A stretch of DNA of 64,000 nt, taken from Isoetes taiwanensis (taxonomy: Eukaryota > Streptophyta > Lycopodiopsida > Isoetales > Isoetaceae). Numbering within the stretch: position 1 is the stretch's first letter; each line of letters starts with the position of its first letter. The stretch lies in the NCBI GenBank assembly GCA_021234155.1, contig JAJEKV010000236.1, positions 310,001-374,000 on the forward strand. Reading direction: 5' to 3'. A program made the translations under genes and the position numbers. The notes under the pieces were generated by a model. It had not been told where the DNA came from, ran no database searches, and saw only the letters and a program-made list of their open reading frames with translations. This document shows, in pieces, positions 1 to 10,763 of this stretch.

Positions 1-350
1 ACTCTTGATGTTACACTACAATATATGTAGGATAAATCTACAAGACTCTACATTCAAAATTGGAGTACATTTGGTGTTCACTAGATTGCATGCAGAACTA
101 GACGACTTTTATATTCCTATACTATAATAGACTATTTTATTTAGATTAAGAATACTATCATACATGTGTAATGTCAATATATTAAATTGGTCCAGTCCTC
201 TTCTTCATGACATCTCTACTTTTTAGTGACACTTTTGTATTATCTAACCAGAATTGACCAACTTTGTCCTTCATAGTTTGGCTTTTGACCTACCAATGCC
301 CATAAATTTGTCATGAACATTTTTTTTTTTCCTTCTGCTTGCTTCATATT

Positions 351-1795
351 TTCCTTCTCCTTCTAACTTGGAGTTCCAGAGGAAGTTAGAGCTGTAGTCT
401 CCCAGTTGTATGCAGAAGTGTTGGTTACATTGTCATCTGAAATGGATACAGTGGTTAAGAACACAATAGGTGTTCGTCAAGGGTGTCCGCTTTCTCCGAC
501 GCTATTTGGTCTTTTCATTGATGAGCTGGATGAATGGTTCAGGGCACGTTCGCTAGCAGGGACCAGGTTAGGCTCATATGTTCTTCAATTGTTGTTATAC
601 GCAGATGATGTGGTACTGTTAGCCAACCGAAAACATGTGCTTCAATCTCACCTGGATCTGTTGGGGCTGTTTTGTGAGGCGAGACAACTGACAGTGAACA
701 CTGCTAAATCCAAGATCATGATCTTTGGCACGAGGGATAGGCCAGCGTTTTTCTATCAAGGACAGGAAATCGAGGTAGTGGAGAGTTATAAATATTTGAG
801 CATTGATTTTTCTGCAAAATACACTTGGAAAGAATGTATAAAACGGAGAGCTACAGGGGGGAAAGCAGCATTGGACAGTATGCAAGTCAAATGTTCCAGA
901 ATCTCCTTGCATGATTGGGCGCTTAAGAAAAAACTTTTTAAATCCTTGGTTCAACCAGTGCTGTTGTATGGAGTTCCGTTTGGGGGCCGACCACTTCTGC
1001 AAAGCTTTAGGGACAGATTGAAGCAGTCCAGAAACTGTTCCTACGAGAAGAATTGGGCGTCAAAATCCAAATACCGTATGCAATAATATTAGCTGAGGCA
1101 GGTATGTTCCCTTTGGAATTAGAAGCATTATTTCAAACCATCAGTTATGTTAACAGGATACGTGAGCACTCTGATGACCGTTTGTCTCATCAAGCAATGA
1201 TGGCTTCTGAGCAGCAAGGCTGGTTGCATGACGTCATGGATTGGGCAGGCCGGTGGGGGGTGCAGGAGAGTAACTGGCCAGGTTGTAAAGCTGATGCCCG
1301 AGCTATTGTAGAGAGGCTAGCAGTTAGGAGACTGTGGCAGGACCCTAGTAGCAGGATGAGACTCTATCGCCTCAATGTGAACCCAATGGGAGAATATAAG
1401 CACCAAGAATACTTGTTGGCTGACATTCCGAGATCCATGAAACACCTCATTGCTCGCTATAGGACTTGTTCACACAGATTAGAAGTGGAAACTGGCAGAT
1501 GGTCGAAGATTCCAATGGAGCGGATTTGTAAATTGTGTGACACAGGCAGTATTGAGGATGAGAACCATGTGTTTGTTCACTGTCCGACATACAACGATAT
1601 ACGGGCTGGAGTTGATTTCCAGTTTTCTGATTTTCAAGCATTATTGTCGTTGCCGTCTTATAGTTTAGGACTTTATATCAAAATGGTGGATGCACACCGT
1701 AGTTTCTTGCTTAAGAACAGATAAGAACTTGTAAATGAGCGCTCCATGGCCTTTTAGGACCCCAAAGAGCTTGATCAAATAAATAAATAAAATAA
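351..1795 (+). mobile_element. 5'-truncated LINE (non-LTR retrotransposon) with 5-bp TSD
   Basis: The insertion is bounded exactly by comparison with the empty site in the other copy of the segment (around 19405-19415). The host sequence atatt occurs once there and twice here (346-350 and 1796-1800), a 5-bp target duplication. The 3' end is an aaataaataaataa-type tail at about 1777-1795, as in LINEs that end in a simple repeat rather than pure poly(A). The 5' end begins inside the reverse transcriptase, so ORF1, the endonuclease and the first RT motifs are missing. It was copied by target-primed reverse transcription after the segment duplicated. Confidence 0.93.
406..1724 (+). pseudogene. 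LINE reverse transcriptase and C-terminal zinc knuckle, frameshifted
   Basis: The first part (406-1086) carries reverse-transcriptase motifs in order: GVRQGCPLSPTLFGLFIDEL, then the catalytic LLYADDVVLLA (YADD box), then KSKIMIFG and the YKYL thumb-entry motif. The frame then breaks near 1040. The second part (1053-1724) continues in another frame through the thumb and connection region and ends with a CCHC-type cluster, CKLC...H..C, near residue 165 of that part. Known LINE ORF2 proteins reverse-transcribe their own RNA at a nicked target. This copy lacks the endonuclease and the 5' half of RT and is frameshifted, so it cannot be active. The stop at 1724 lies about 50 bp before the simple-repeat tail, the expected spacing for a LINE 3' end. 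Confidence 0.9.
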
Positions 1796-3649
1796 ATATT
1801 GCTAGGGTATAATTTGACCAATTTGGTTGCCAGTGAAGTTTGTTGTAATTCTCCTTCCTTTCCAACCACCATAGCAAGAACATAGTGTTTAGTAGCAAGT
1901 TTATCGTTGCTATTAGCAGCTTTCATTTTCTGAAGGTCATCTTTAAGGTTATCTAATAAATTTCTCCTTACAATAGTCTCTTTAGGCCTTCCCATAATAA
2001 TATTAAATAAGAAGTTTAATTTATGATATTCTAGCAATCTTCCAGCAAATGTAATTTGTTGTTTTGGAGTCAACTTAGGAATGTGATGTATTTCGTGATT
2101 AATAGTCTCATTCTCCTTTTTTCTAGTCTATTTTGTCCCATATTCGGCCTCATGCTTTCTCCATTTTAATCTTATTTGGATGTTCCCAGAAATGCATGGT
2201 GAGTTCTCATCAAGAAGATGATTAGAATCCGTTGCTTCCAAATTTGTTTCTTCTATAGCTTCATATACAAAGAACCATGCAAAGTGTCATGACGAAAGAG
2301 GATTTGGAATCCTGTTCATCGATCTCATGAAGAAAGGGGTTTCAATTCTTGCTCACCAAAACCATTTGGGAATAGCTTTAATCGGCTAGGGAAGTTCAAA
2401 TTGTGCGACAAATTTGTAGGTTGCCAAGAATATTTATAGGAATCTCTCTCGTGAACTTGTTACATTAATGGTAGGCAACTCATATAAACTTCAGTGATTA
2501 TTTTATAATCACTTTATACTAGTATATTCTTGTAGACCATTATACAAAAAATGTTAGACACCCTTTCATGCTTCTACCCAATGTGGATTACCCAACGTGA
2601 AGTTATGTTCATTGGATCACCCTTGACATAGGCCGGCCTATCATCACGTGTAGCAGTTCCTTAGATGTACCCAACTCATAATGTGTATAGTAGGTGTAAA
2701 TATTTGGCAATCTAGCCATCAGATTCATCTTCAGGAGGTGATGGATATGCGCACTCAGATATGTCCTCAGACACTACCTTGAAATATCTTATTGTACATT
2801 TTCTCAACATGGTTATTGTTGCCAAGGTTTTTCTCTCGAAAACCCTGACTTTTTTTTTTTTTTAATTCTGACAATAGTACGTTTGTTGTGCTCTTTGATT
2901 GAGTCACATATACCTATTGTTCTTTGTGGATGGTAAAAATCATTCAATTCAATTCAAATTTGTCTGATAAACGAGACAAGCAGCAATTCTTGCTTAATTG
3001 TTTTAATCGTCCACTATTGTTACCATGATGGTGCATTTATGTCGTACTGCATTGTTAGTCAGAGGTTCCCACTTTAACATGTTCTGCAACATGTTAAGAA
3101 ATTGCTACAAATGGTATACTATCGTGGAAAACACCGCCATTATGACAACTTTGAGATTATGACATCTGCAGTTTATTCGTATCTTGAACACATAAATGTA
3201 GAATGAAAACAAGAAATCCAGCTCGCTATGACATCAAAAGCTCGCGACAACTTCGAGCATTTCAGATCCGATTTCTAAGAACTCAGATCGACTCCCCCCT
3301 ATCCAAGTCCAGTCATTTCGGTAACTCGGATCTAACTTCGATCAGTTGAAGTCAGATTTATTAGTCATGTGCCTGAAGGCATTGTGCTATTCCTCAGTTA
3401 CACATGCCAATGTGGCAAGTCAACAAAGCATGCTTCCAAGGACAGAGATGACAAGAGGTCATGACCTTCAAAAGGATGAGAGTTCATAGTGTGTGCTGCA
3501 TGAAGATATCACGACCCTAAGGGCATGACAACTTTGCCTAAATAGGTCATGGCCCTCATGGCATGACCCTGTTCAAAAGATTCCCCAATGGCCATCACAA
3601 CGAGGATGGCCACTCAGATTCTTCAGCAGACATTTCAGGAGTCGTTTGC

Positions 3650-4600
3650 TGCTTCATTTCTAGTAGTTTTGCTATTTTGAGCCTGAGGCCATTGTACTAT
3701 ATATATTATAAATATTGACTTAGAAGCTTACAAGATTTATAGCTTTTTCTCGTGTTTTATTCTGAGCTCTAATCAGTTATCAAAGTATTCAAATTTCATC
3801 ATCTGTTTGGTTCAAAGGACCACACAATTGTCTACCTTGCAGAGGATCCCGAACCCAACCCTAACCCTAACATTGACATTGTTGCCGGGTCTTAGTTCGA
3901 CTATTTGTTCCACTTGGTTGTCATGTCTTCCCGAGACACTACTCAAGATGAAGTTCTACAGCAACCTACTGAACGTTTAGATCGTCAACTAGATAGGGAT
4001 TCCTAATGCAAACCTTTTCATGAATTTAGAAAGAGATTGCACATGCTCTCAAACACAACTAGCATCTCCTATGCCAAGCTTACAATCTCTACAATCTTGT
4101 CCATGTTCTCCACAATTCAGCCTAGTGGTTCACATCTGCATTCTCCTCCACCTTATGGATCACGCCATTAGACACATGTTCAATATACTCCAGCACAGTA
4201 CTATGCCAGACCTGAAAGCGCTTATGTTCGCATCCCCCATATCCCATCCCCTCATATTTCTCAACTACATTCTCCACATCAGGTTCCAGTATATCAGATT
4301 TTCTCTAAAACTCGACCATGTTTCAGTCTATCGCTTGGATGAAATACAAGTAAATGAGGATGGTGACATGTGCTTGAAAATTCTAACTACCAAACCCCTG
4401 TCAATCTTCTCTTTGTCTCCACTATTAGCAATCAAATCTTTGAAACCCATCCCCATACATCATGGATGTTGATGCTCTTCTACAGGCAAATGAACTATGA
4501 AGATTATGTTTGCTGATCATCTGGTTTGCTACAAGCAACAATATATCAAATCGGTCTCATTGTCTTGATCAGTATGAGCAGTCAAAGGTTTATATATGAA
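3650..4600 (+). mobile_element. LTR-retrotransposon 5' remnant (LTR-like promoter plus gag-like piece)
   Basis: A TATA-rich core (about 3700-3712, actatatatattataaat) is followed by a leader and a start region MSSRDTTQDEVLQQPTERLD at about 3924. A frame interrupted by stops follows, rich in Ser, Pro, His and Tyr (about 4020-4330), as in the disordered part of plant gag proteins. The same arrangement recurs at 23160-24120 within the duplicated segment, so it predates the duplication. I see no RT, integrase, second LTR or clean primer-binding site. It could instead be a decayed host gene 5' end. Confidence 0.4.
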
Positions 4601-4879
4601 CAAAGTGTATCTTCTTCGATGTTATATATTGTGATGTTCTTAGTTCAATTTCTTCTTTTGCAGATATTATCATAGTGCATTTTTTCTCTTGCAGATATTC
4701 CCTTCCTTAGGTTTGTGGTTTTTGGTGTCTTTGTTCTATTATTGATATATGTCGCATTGCAAAGAGACCCACTTTTATGACATGTGATATCATGCAAACG
4801 TCAAGAATATCATCATAGCTTTGCATCCCTTACTCATGCTCGCTCTGGAATGTAGATTAGAATTACATTATATTCGGTT

Positions 4880-5000
4880 TAAAGTAGAATGGGTATAGAT
4901 TCTAAACGTATTTGTTTGACTACATTTGGGACCGTTAGGTTTAAACTAGAATGACTATAGAACTCTAAATATATTTGCTTGATTAATTTGAGACCATTTG
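4880..5000 (+). repeat. Two-unit tandem repeat (~58 bp) at the duplication edge
   Basis: Two diverged units share ggtttaaa, tagaatg, tatag, tctaaa and tttg.ttga and end in ttgggacc or ttgagacc. The boundary between units coincides with the point (4933) where similarity to the other copy of the 5-kb segment ends. Confidence 0.7.
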
Positions 5001-5113
5001 TAGTATCTAAGCATGTATTGTAAATGAATGAGAGTGACCTCTTTTGCCAAAGGAAAACATGTGAGCTTATAGCAAGCAACTTTAGAACTTGCATTAACAT
5101 TTCTTTAATAACA

Positions 5114-6465
5114 TTTTTGGCACAATTTTGCTTACGCACTTGGTGGGATTCTGTCACAGGAGGAGGATGATCATGAATTGCATCCAATCGCTTATCATTC
5201 ACGAAAGTTTCAGGCTGCTAAAATCAACTATCCCATTTATGACAAGGAGTTGTTGGCGATAGTGGATTCTTTCGAGGAGTGGAGACGTTTCCTGGAAGGA
5301 TCTCCTTATAAGGTCACAGTCTACACAGATCATCGAAATCTAGAGTATTTTCAGTCTGCTCGAGTGCTCAACCGTCGCTAGGCTCGGTGGCATATTCAAG
5401 TATTATCTCAGATTGATTTTGTGATCAAGTACCGTCCTGGATCCCTCCAAGGAAAGTCTGATGCCTTGTCTCGACGCTCCTATCTTGAGCCCAAGCTAGG
5501 TGATCCTGCATTTGACCAGCAATCACAGGTTATTCTAGGGCCTGATCGATTTCAGCTTATGGCCCTCACTTTGCTCAAGAGGCCTCATGATACGGCCTTG
5601 TTGGAGTCTGTTCGAGCATCTCTGCCTTCCGATCCATTGGCTCAAGATGTACTCTCACACCTTGGCTCTGCATCATCTTCTCAGCAGATGCGATCAGACT
5701 ATGATCGTTTTGAGGTTCGAGATGGACTCCTGTTCCATGATGGGCTTCTGTATGCGCCAGATGGTACTTCTAGGCTTCGGGTTCTCCAGGCTTGCCATGA
5801 TTCACCTATGGCCGGACACTTTAGAGTAGCCAAGGCTCTTGAACTTATTAGTCGAGAGTACTGGTGGCCTGGGCTTCGTCGCTCTATCGAAGTTTTTATT
5901 CGATCCTATGACATCTGCTATTGAGCCAAGGTTCCAAGGCATATTCCTCATGGCCTTCTTCAGCCACTGCCGGTACCAGATGGACCTTGGAAGAGCATTT
6001 CTATAGACTTTATTCTGGAGTTGCTAGTCTCTCGGGGTTATGATGCCATCATGGTTGCCATTGATCGTTTCTCTAAGATGGCTCATTTTATTCCCTGCAA
6101 CATCACCATCACTAGTGAGGAAACAGCAGATCTTCTTCTTCATGAAGTAGCCAGACTTCACGGCTTGCCCGATACTATCGTCAGCGATCGTGGACCACAG
6201 TTCGTCGCAGGTTTTTGGAAGCGGCTTTTGGAATTACTGCATATCGACTGCTCACTGACATCTGGTCATCATCCAAAAAGTAATGGGCAGGCGGAGCGCA
6301 CTAATCAGACTCTGGAGCAATATTTAAGGTGCTTTATCAGTTATCAGCAGGATGATTGGGTCGATTATTTTCCACTAGCTGAGTTTGCCTATAATAACTC
6401 AGTACATGCTTCCACTCGCCATCCATTCTTTCTAAACTCTGGTCAACATCCTCGTTGGTCCCTTA
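5114..6465 (+). pseudogene. Ty3/gypsy chromovirus-type pol fragment (RNase H and integrase)
   Basis: Reading from the left: end of RT/RNase H (YALGGILSQEEDD, SRKFQ, DKELLAIV, YTDHRNLEYF, KSDALSRR), then the integrase zinc domain (MAGHFRVAKALELI...YWWPG), then the DDE core (MVAIDRFSKMAHFIP, SDRGPQF, SNGQAERTNQTLEQ). It ends abruptly after HPRW near 6458. In-frame stops fall at about 5382 and 5922, the latter where one zinc-binding Cys is also replaced by Tyr (SYDIC). RNase H removes template RNA and integrase inserts the cDNA; neither could be made intact here. The sequence style resembles the Tcn1-like chromoviruses of fungi, mosses and lycophytes more than typical angiosperm elements. That lineage call is from memory of motif style. 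Confidence 0.88.
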
Positions 6466-7200
6466 GTGTCACTGGTGGCCAGGCTTCTAATATGCTTCGG
6501 ACAGATAAAGCATGGATTATTGGCTGCTTTATCCACTCCTGATATATACAAGTTTTTGGTCAGCCATTCCATATTTTTTATAGCTAGCTGATCATCAAGG
6601 GCAAATTTAGTGCTCCTTTCCTTATGGTATGCTTCAGTTATTTCCAGACGCACCTGCTCCATAACACCCAAAATAACTTCCTCCTTTTCACTTTCTGTAA
6701 TGTTTGGAAACTGATATTTGTGTAACTCAAAAATTGAGTTACATGTATTCCTGAGTTCTGCAGCCATGTCTTTCCATATTAATGTTCTGTCCGGGATATG
6801 ATTAAGCCCTTTCTTAAAAAGATTTCTGAGTATCTTATTGCGGACTATTCCAATGTTGGTCGTCCTAATGTGTCCTATTTCTTCGTCTATGAAACCTGCT
6901 ATATTTGGATTGGAACAGGGGCAGTTAGGTTCCTCTTCTTGGGCAAAGACATAAAATGGTTTATAGCAAATTTCTTTGAGGCTTTCAATATATTTCCAGG
7001 CAAACATGGTATTCTCCATAATTTGCTCTCCACTTTCCCCTAGTATCATCTTCATATGTCTATGTATGACCTTGGGAATACAAACTTTGTCCAGTATTTT
7101 GGACAAGAACGAACAATGCACTATTTTCTTTTTGCACTTCTCTACCCCTTCAGAAAGATACCATCTTCCCTGACAGTCCTTAAGGACAGATCTGGATATC
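6465..7200 (-). CDS. N-terminal region of an unclassified reverse-transcriptase-like protein, truncated
   Basis: A minus-strand exon opens after a probable acceptor (caacag, about 7201). It reads a Cys-rich stretch (NCPCSNPN), then GHIRTTNIGIVRNKILRNLF, KKGLNHIPDRT, a helical region, and ISGVDKAANNPCFICPKHIR, and is cut at about 6465 by the gypsy fragment. The order 'GH..T.....V.N..LR.L..KG', a W/Y-rich helical stretch, then a DK motif with Cys is reminiscent of the region preceding the RT core in some unclassified eukaryotic and Penelope-like reverse transcriptases. The catalytic YADD box is not present because the 3' part is missing. Family membership is inference; a spliced viral-like or host gene remains possible. 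Confidence 0.45.
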
Positions 7201-7332
7201 TGTTGAACAATAAATCATTACCCATTAGATCTCTCTTTTAAAGAAAATAACCCTTGATACAAACATATACTTGCAATCAGCAAGTTTCTTAGCTCTTAAG
7301 ACCACTGCTGGATCTTTTTTTGTTTCTTGCAG

Positions 7333-7458
7333 GCTAATATGCCTGGACTGTTTTGCATGGCATGGACAAATGGCATGCCAGCTTATACAATGTCATACGG
7401 GTACCTTCCCCATTTTGGGCAAACGGCTCCAAACCCTATGCTGCCCCCTTTCCATTAA
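7333..7458 (+). other. Possible orphan plus-strand exon
   Basis: A strong acceptor (pyrimidine tract then ttcttgcag, to 7332) and a donor (attaag/gttagt, 7458) bound an open frame reading ANMPGLFCMAWTNG and then a Pro/Tyr-rich tail. It lies antisense in the gap between two exons of the minus-strand gene set. No partner exon was found on either side and no family is recognised. It may be a captured host exon. Confidence 0.25.
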
Positions 7459-7668
7459 GGTTAGTCCTTAGCTTTCTTTTTAATGAAAGGAAGAGGAACT
7501 AGAAGTTAAGTATATTTTAAGAACTGTATAACCTTTTACTTTTTAGAGAAAATCTCAATGCACCATTGCAAATTAGATTTCTACTTTTTATATACAAAAC
7601 CATAGTAAATGACAAAGTCTTTGTCATACCTATTTGTCGTACATTAGTTGCTGCACGACACCATCCTT

Positions 7669-9138
7669 AGATTGGATTTTCGGCTCCTGAGACAATTTTG
7701 TGACTGTCCTCCAGTGCTCCAGGTGTGCTTAGTTGCTCAATTGCAGAATTTTCGGCAATGCTAGAGCTGCTTCCTCCTGGTTTAACAGTAATTCGAGGTG
7801 GAGTGTACCCTTTTCCGATACTCATAGTTAATGACTTGGGTTTGCTTAGCTTGCTCTTCTTGCTTTGCTTGTTGCTGGAACCTGCTTCTATATTCAGCAT
7901 GAATGATGCAGGTTTAATGCTCTTCTCGCATATTATAGCCATCCTAGTGTTACGGCATATTATTTTTAAATCTGCCCATGGATCTGTGGCCTGCAGAAAA
8001 GTCATTTCAATAAGTGTGTTTCTTACCTCCAGATAAGACAAATATGCTATTATGCTGTCTTTAAGGGTAGTCTTCATGAATTTTCTCATGGAAACCATCT
8101 GTGCCACAACTGACATGTCTGGAAAGATACAATCCAGATTGATAAACATATACCAAACTGCATGGTCCAACCATGTCATGTTATCCTTGCAGTCATTTCC
8201 TTTAGCTCTAGGTTCACATACGCACTTAAAATACGGGCAGAAACTTCTCCACACTCTTTTAAGATAGAATGCATCCCTGTGAATGGTAGAATAAGCCATG
8301 TGACCCTTTTGCCTTATATAGATATGTTCATCTTTGTCACATTTCTTATCGAAGAACCTGTGATCAACCTTTAACTTGATCTTTTCCTTGAATATCACTT
8401 TTTCCATTTTTTCAGCTGCAATTCGTGCACCCCTTTCTTGTTCAGGGGTAATATCCCCTAATATGACCCAGGCTTCACGGCTAATGGGCGCAAGGGCACC
8501 GAAATTCTTGGTTCGCCATATTCCCTGATTGCAGAACATTGCATGGCCTTCAACAAGCCTTTCCGGAATAATGGGGAATAAATGACTGTTATGCAGTGTA
8601 TCTTTTTCTTCCATGGCTTTTTTATCTTCTTCTGACAGGAGGCTGTCCCCAAAGGGGTCGTCTTCATTATCCTGCTTTGTATTCATCAGCCCTTTATCCA
8701 TATTGGCTTTGCTTAGACTTGGATTTCTGATTTTATTAGCTTTTTCCAATGCTGGGACTCCAATGAAGAACTGGGTTTTAGCTTTATCTTCCTCCATAGT
8801 CCAATTGTATATTTTGTTGGGCAGATCATTATAAATTTGCTCCACCACTTCCAAAGCTTCATCCCAATCTGTTCCAACTTTATTCAATTTTGGTATCAAA
8901 GTGAGCCACCATTGAATCCCGGATGATTAATGGTGATAATTAAATCCGGTTTCCTTAACATTTCCTTCTCAATCAGCAAAGCATGTACCTTAGGGTTTTT
9001 AATACAGCACAGAAGTGTCTGGACAGCATAGTTTGGGCACATAATTTTGCTTGCTGCATATCCAATAGGACCGAGGTCTTTATTCCAAACAGGTGGTACG
9101 AACTCCACATTAGTTTGAGTATCTTCATCTTCCTGGAG
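7669..9138 (-). CDS. Large exon of an unknown protein, one frameshift
   Basis: After an acceptor (ctactccag, about 9139) the frame reads EDEDTQTNVEFVPPVWNK and continues to about 8890. It then shifts by one base near 8900-8915 (both frames are sensible across ...NHPG and QWWLTLIPKLNKVGTDWDEA). It runs to a stop at about 7669. The second part is about 410 residues and contains a basic/Cys segment (VDHRFFDKKCDKDEHIYIRQ; FCPYFKCVCEP), several aromatic helices and a basic Ser/Lys/Pro tail (SSNKQSKKSKLSKPK). No known domain is recognised. Its position upstream of the RT-like exon and its basic tail would suit a gag-like or replication protein of the same element, but this is inference. The single frameshift suggests recent decay. 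Confidence 0.45.
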
Positions 9139-9164
9139 TAGTAAAGAGATGAAGTAAAAACCAC

Positions 9165-10104
9165 ATTTTAGTCTTTTGCATAGTATTGCTCATACAAATA
9201 CCAACAGATAGGAAGCCGCACTGATAAGACCAATGCAATGAAATGTCTAAAAAAAACCCGGTACTAGCTAGTCCAAGCAACAACTCTACTAGCCAACCTA
9301 ACTACCTTAGTCAATCCTTCGGCAGTTTTATCATTACGTACATTAACCGAGCCAGTTAAAGACGTTGCTTCCTACTATGGTTCCACAAGTCACTTGACTT
9401 TAGAATAAATATACTTGTTCATAAACTTTCTTTCCTTCTATTCGGGAAGAATAAAAAAACTTTATTTCTTTTGTAGATTACTAGTAGTTCATCTAGACTT
9501 TTGCATGTATTGCTCACTTATCTATTAGTGCGCATGCTAGCGGTTATTCTGGTCAGCATGTTTTTTATTTGTGCTAACCACACTATTTCCAGATTTTACT
9601 ATCTGCCCTTTATTGTATGTCAGATTTTTTAGTCCAGTTTCTAGTTTTAAGGACTACACTATCTTATTCAGAAGTTAAGATTTCAATAAATCCATGCATT
9701 TTATACTTACACTGTCTAAAGTCTTAAACTGCATATTTATTATGTATTCGAATGCTACATGGTTCACATACTCCATCAACACAATTAATAAGCTGGCTTG
9801 CCTTAACTAGTTAACTTGTTTCCAAGTAAAGCCACCCGAAACTTTCAGTTTATGTTTTTAGAAAAACTTGCCTGTATCTTGCAGCCTAATTGATTCAAGA
9901 ACTGAAATACAAATACCATAGACTATATAGAGTTTTTATGCATCATTAAGATGCTATGACCGCCTCCAAGTATCAGTCAGCAATGTGTTGGATTCTTTTT
10001 TCCAGCTTTTCTTGAACCTTTGTAGTAGATCCTCATATCCTTAAGAGCTAAAACACTTCATAACAGCAAAAAGTAGCACATTGGGAAAAGAAAAACCATG
10101 TACC
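9165..10104 (-). other. Probable intron, no gene seen
   Basis: AT-rich sequence between the exon ending at 10105 (donor cag/gtacat on the minus strand) and the exon starting at 9138. I see no coding signal in either strand. Confidence 0.4.
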
Positions 10105-10231
10105 TGCAGCCAAACAATACACACATTAGCAGTAATCCCGGTAATGGTGCAAGGGCCAAAAGGTACTTGGGTTTTTCTTGGCTCATCGCCCTTTACCCAA
10201 TGTACTCTTTTTGCCCTTGAGATTAGTAATA
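10105..10231 (-). CDS. Small exon of the unknown minus-strand gene
   Basis: Between a probable acceptor (ttcaagag, about 10232) and a clear donor (ctgcag/gtacat) an open frame reads LLLISRAKRVHWVKGDEPRK followed by a hydrophobic beta-like segment (VPFGPCTITGITANVCIVWL). It joins in frame to the next exon at 9138 (EDEDTQ...). No family is recognised; the beta-rich pattern is compatible with an OB-like fold, which is only an impression. Confidence 0.4.
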
Positions 10232-10577
10232 ACTCTTGAATCAGAATATGAGCATCAAACCATTTATCATATTTAACCAGAAAATATTCAGCAAAGATAC
10301 ATATTTACTCAATGATCTCTCTATGGTTCTATTTTCCTCCTTTGGTCTGCTATTTATTTCTAACTACATCTTCATATCTTTCATAAGGGATCAATTTTCC
10401 CTATTACCATGCTTTAATGCTCTGCTAATACCTTTCAGATTCGTATAATATGCTTGCCAAATTTTGGTTATCCTTAAAAGCAGGTTACAGCTCTCCTTTA
10501 GTTCCACATTTCCTCCCAAAAGGGATGAGCTTTGTGCTGCATTTACCTTTTGTGTTTAATAAACATCCCTAAGAGAA

Positions 10578-10763
10578 TACCTGCATATCTTCATCTTCGG
10601 AAGACACATTGGCCTCCAACTGGATTTCAGGAACAAACTGCTCCGTTTGCCCTCTATATGATCCAGCTCCTCTTTTGTTGAGGCCACTACCCCTTTTGGT
10701 GCCGTAGCCATCATTAAAGCTTCTCTTAGAGTCATATCCTCTACCAGTGCCCCTTCTATCCAT
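10578..10763 (-). CDS. First exon, RGG/GY-rich N-terminus of the unknown protein
   Basis: The frame begins MDRRGTGRGYDSKRSFNDGY and is rich in Gly, Arg, Tyr and Ser, followed by an acidic end (SSEDEDMQ). It stops at a donor (atgcag/gtattc on the minus strand, about 10577). Such RGG-type tails usually bind RNA. The acidic SSEDEDMQ is echoed at the start of the third exon (EDEDTQ), so the two may be alternative or duplicated junctions. It probably heads the same transcript as 10105-10231, 7669-9138 and perhaps 6465-7200. Confidence 0.4.

Larger units (their letters stand above)
1..4933 (+). repeat. Segmental duplication, copy 1
   Basis: This stretch is repeated in direct orientation at 19069-24450. 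The match starts at the first base of the window, so the true left end may lie outside. It ends at the same sequence (..tttgggacc) in both copies. By eye the copies are nearly identical apart from a handful of insertions and deletions, each annotated separately. Copy 1 alone carries a LINE (351-1795) and about 105 bp at 2439-2545 that is missing in copy 2. Most of the segment is non-coding, AT-rich and without a recognisable gene outside the LINE and a gag-like remnant near 3.9-4.5 kb. The last 55 bases are tandemly repeated just beyond the boundary (4934-5000), which may have helped set the breakpoint. Confidence 0.95.

Noticed and set aside
1711-2073. Minus-strand 120-codon frame (also in part at 19308-19646)
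   Set aside because: It crosses the LINE 3' junction in copy 1 and the MITE junction in copy 2, giving chimeric translations. Only the shared central part is common, and it has no recognised motif.
3850-3870. cccaaccctaaccctaac resembling telomeric repeat
   Set aside because: Only two or three imperfect units; the plant telomere unit is ccctaaa and long arrays are absent.
4020-4472. 150-codon frame repeated at 23537-23989
   Set aside because: Conserved only because the 5-kb segment is duplicated. Its sequence reads as a shadow of the Ser/Pro-rich gag-like frame and has no domain.
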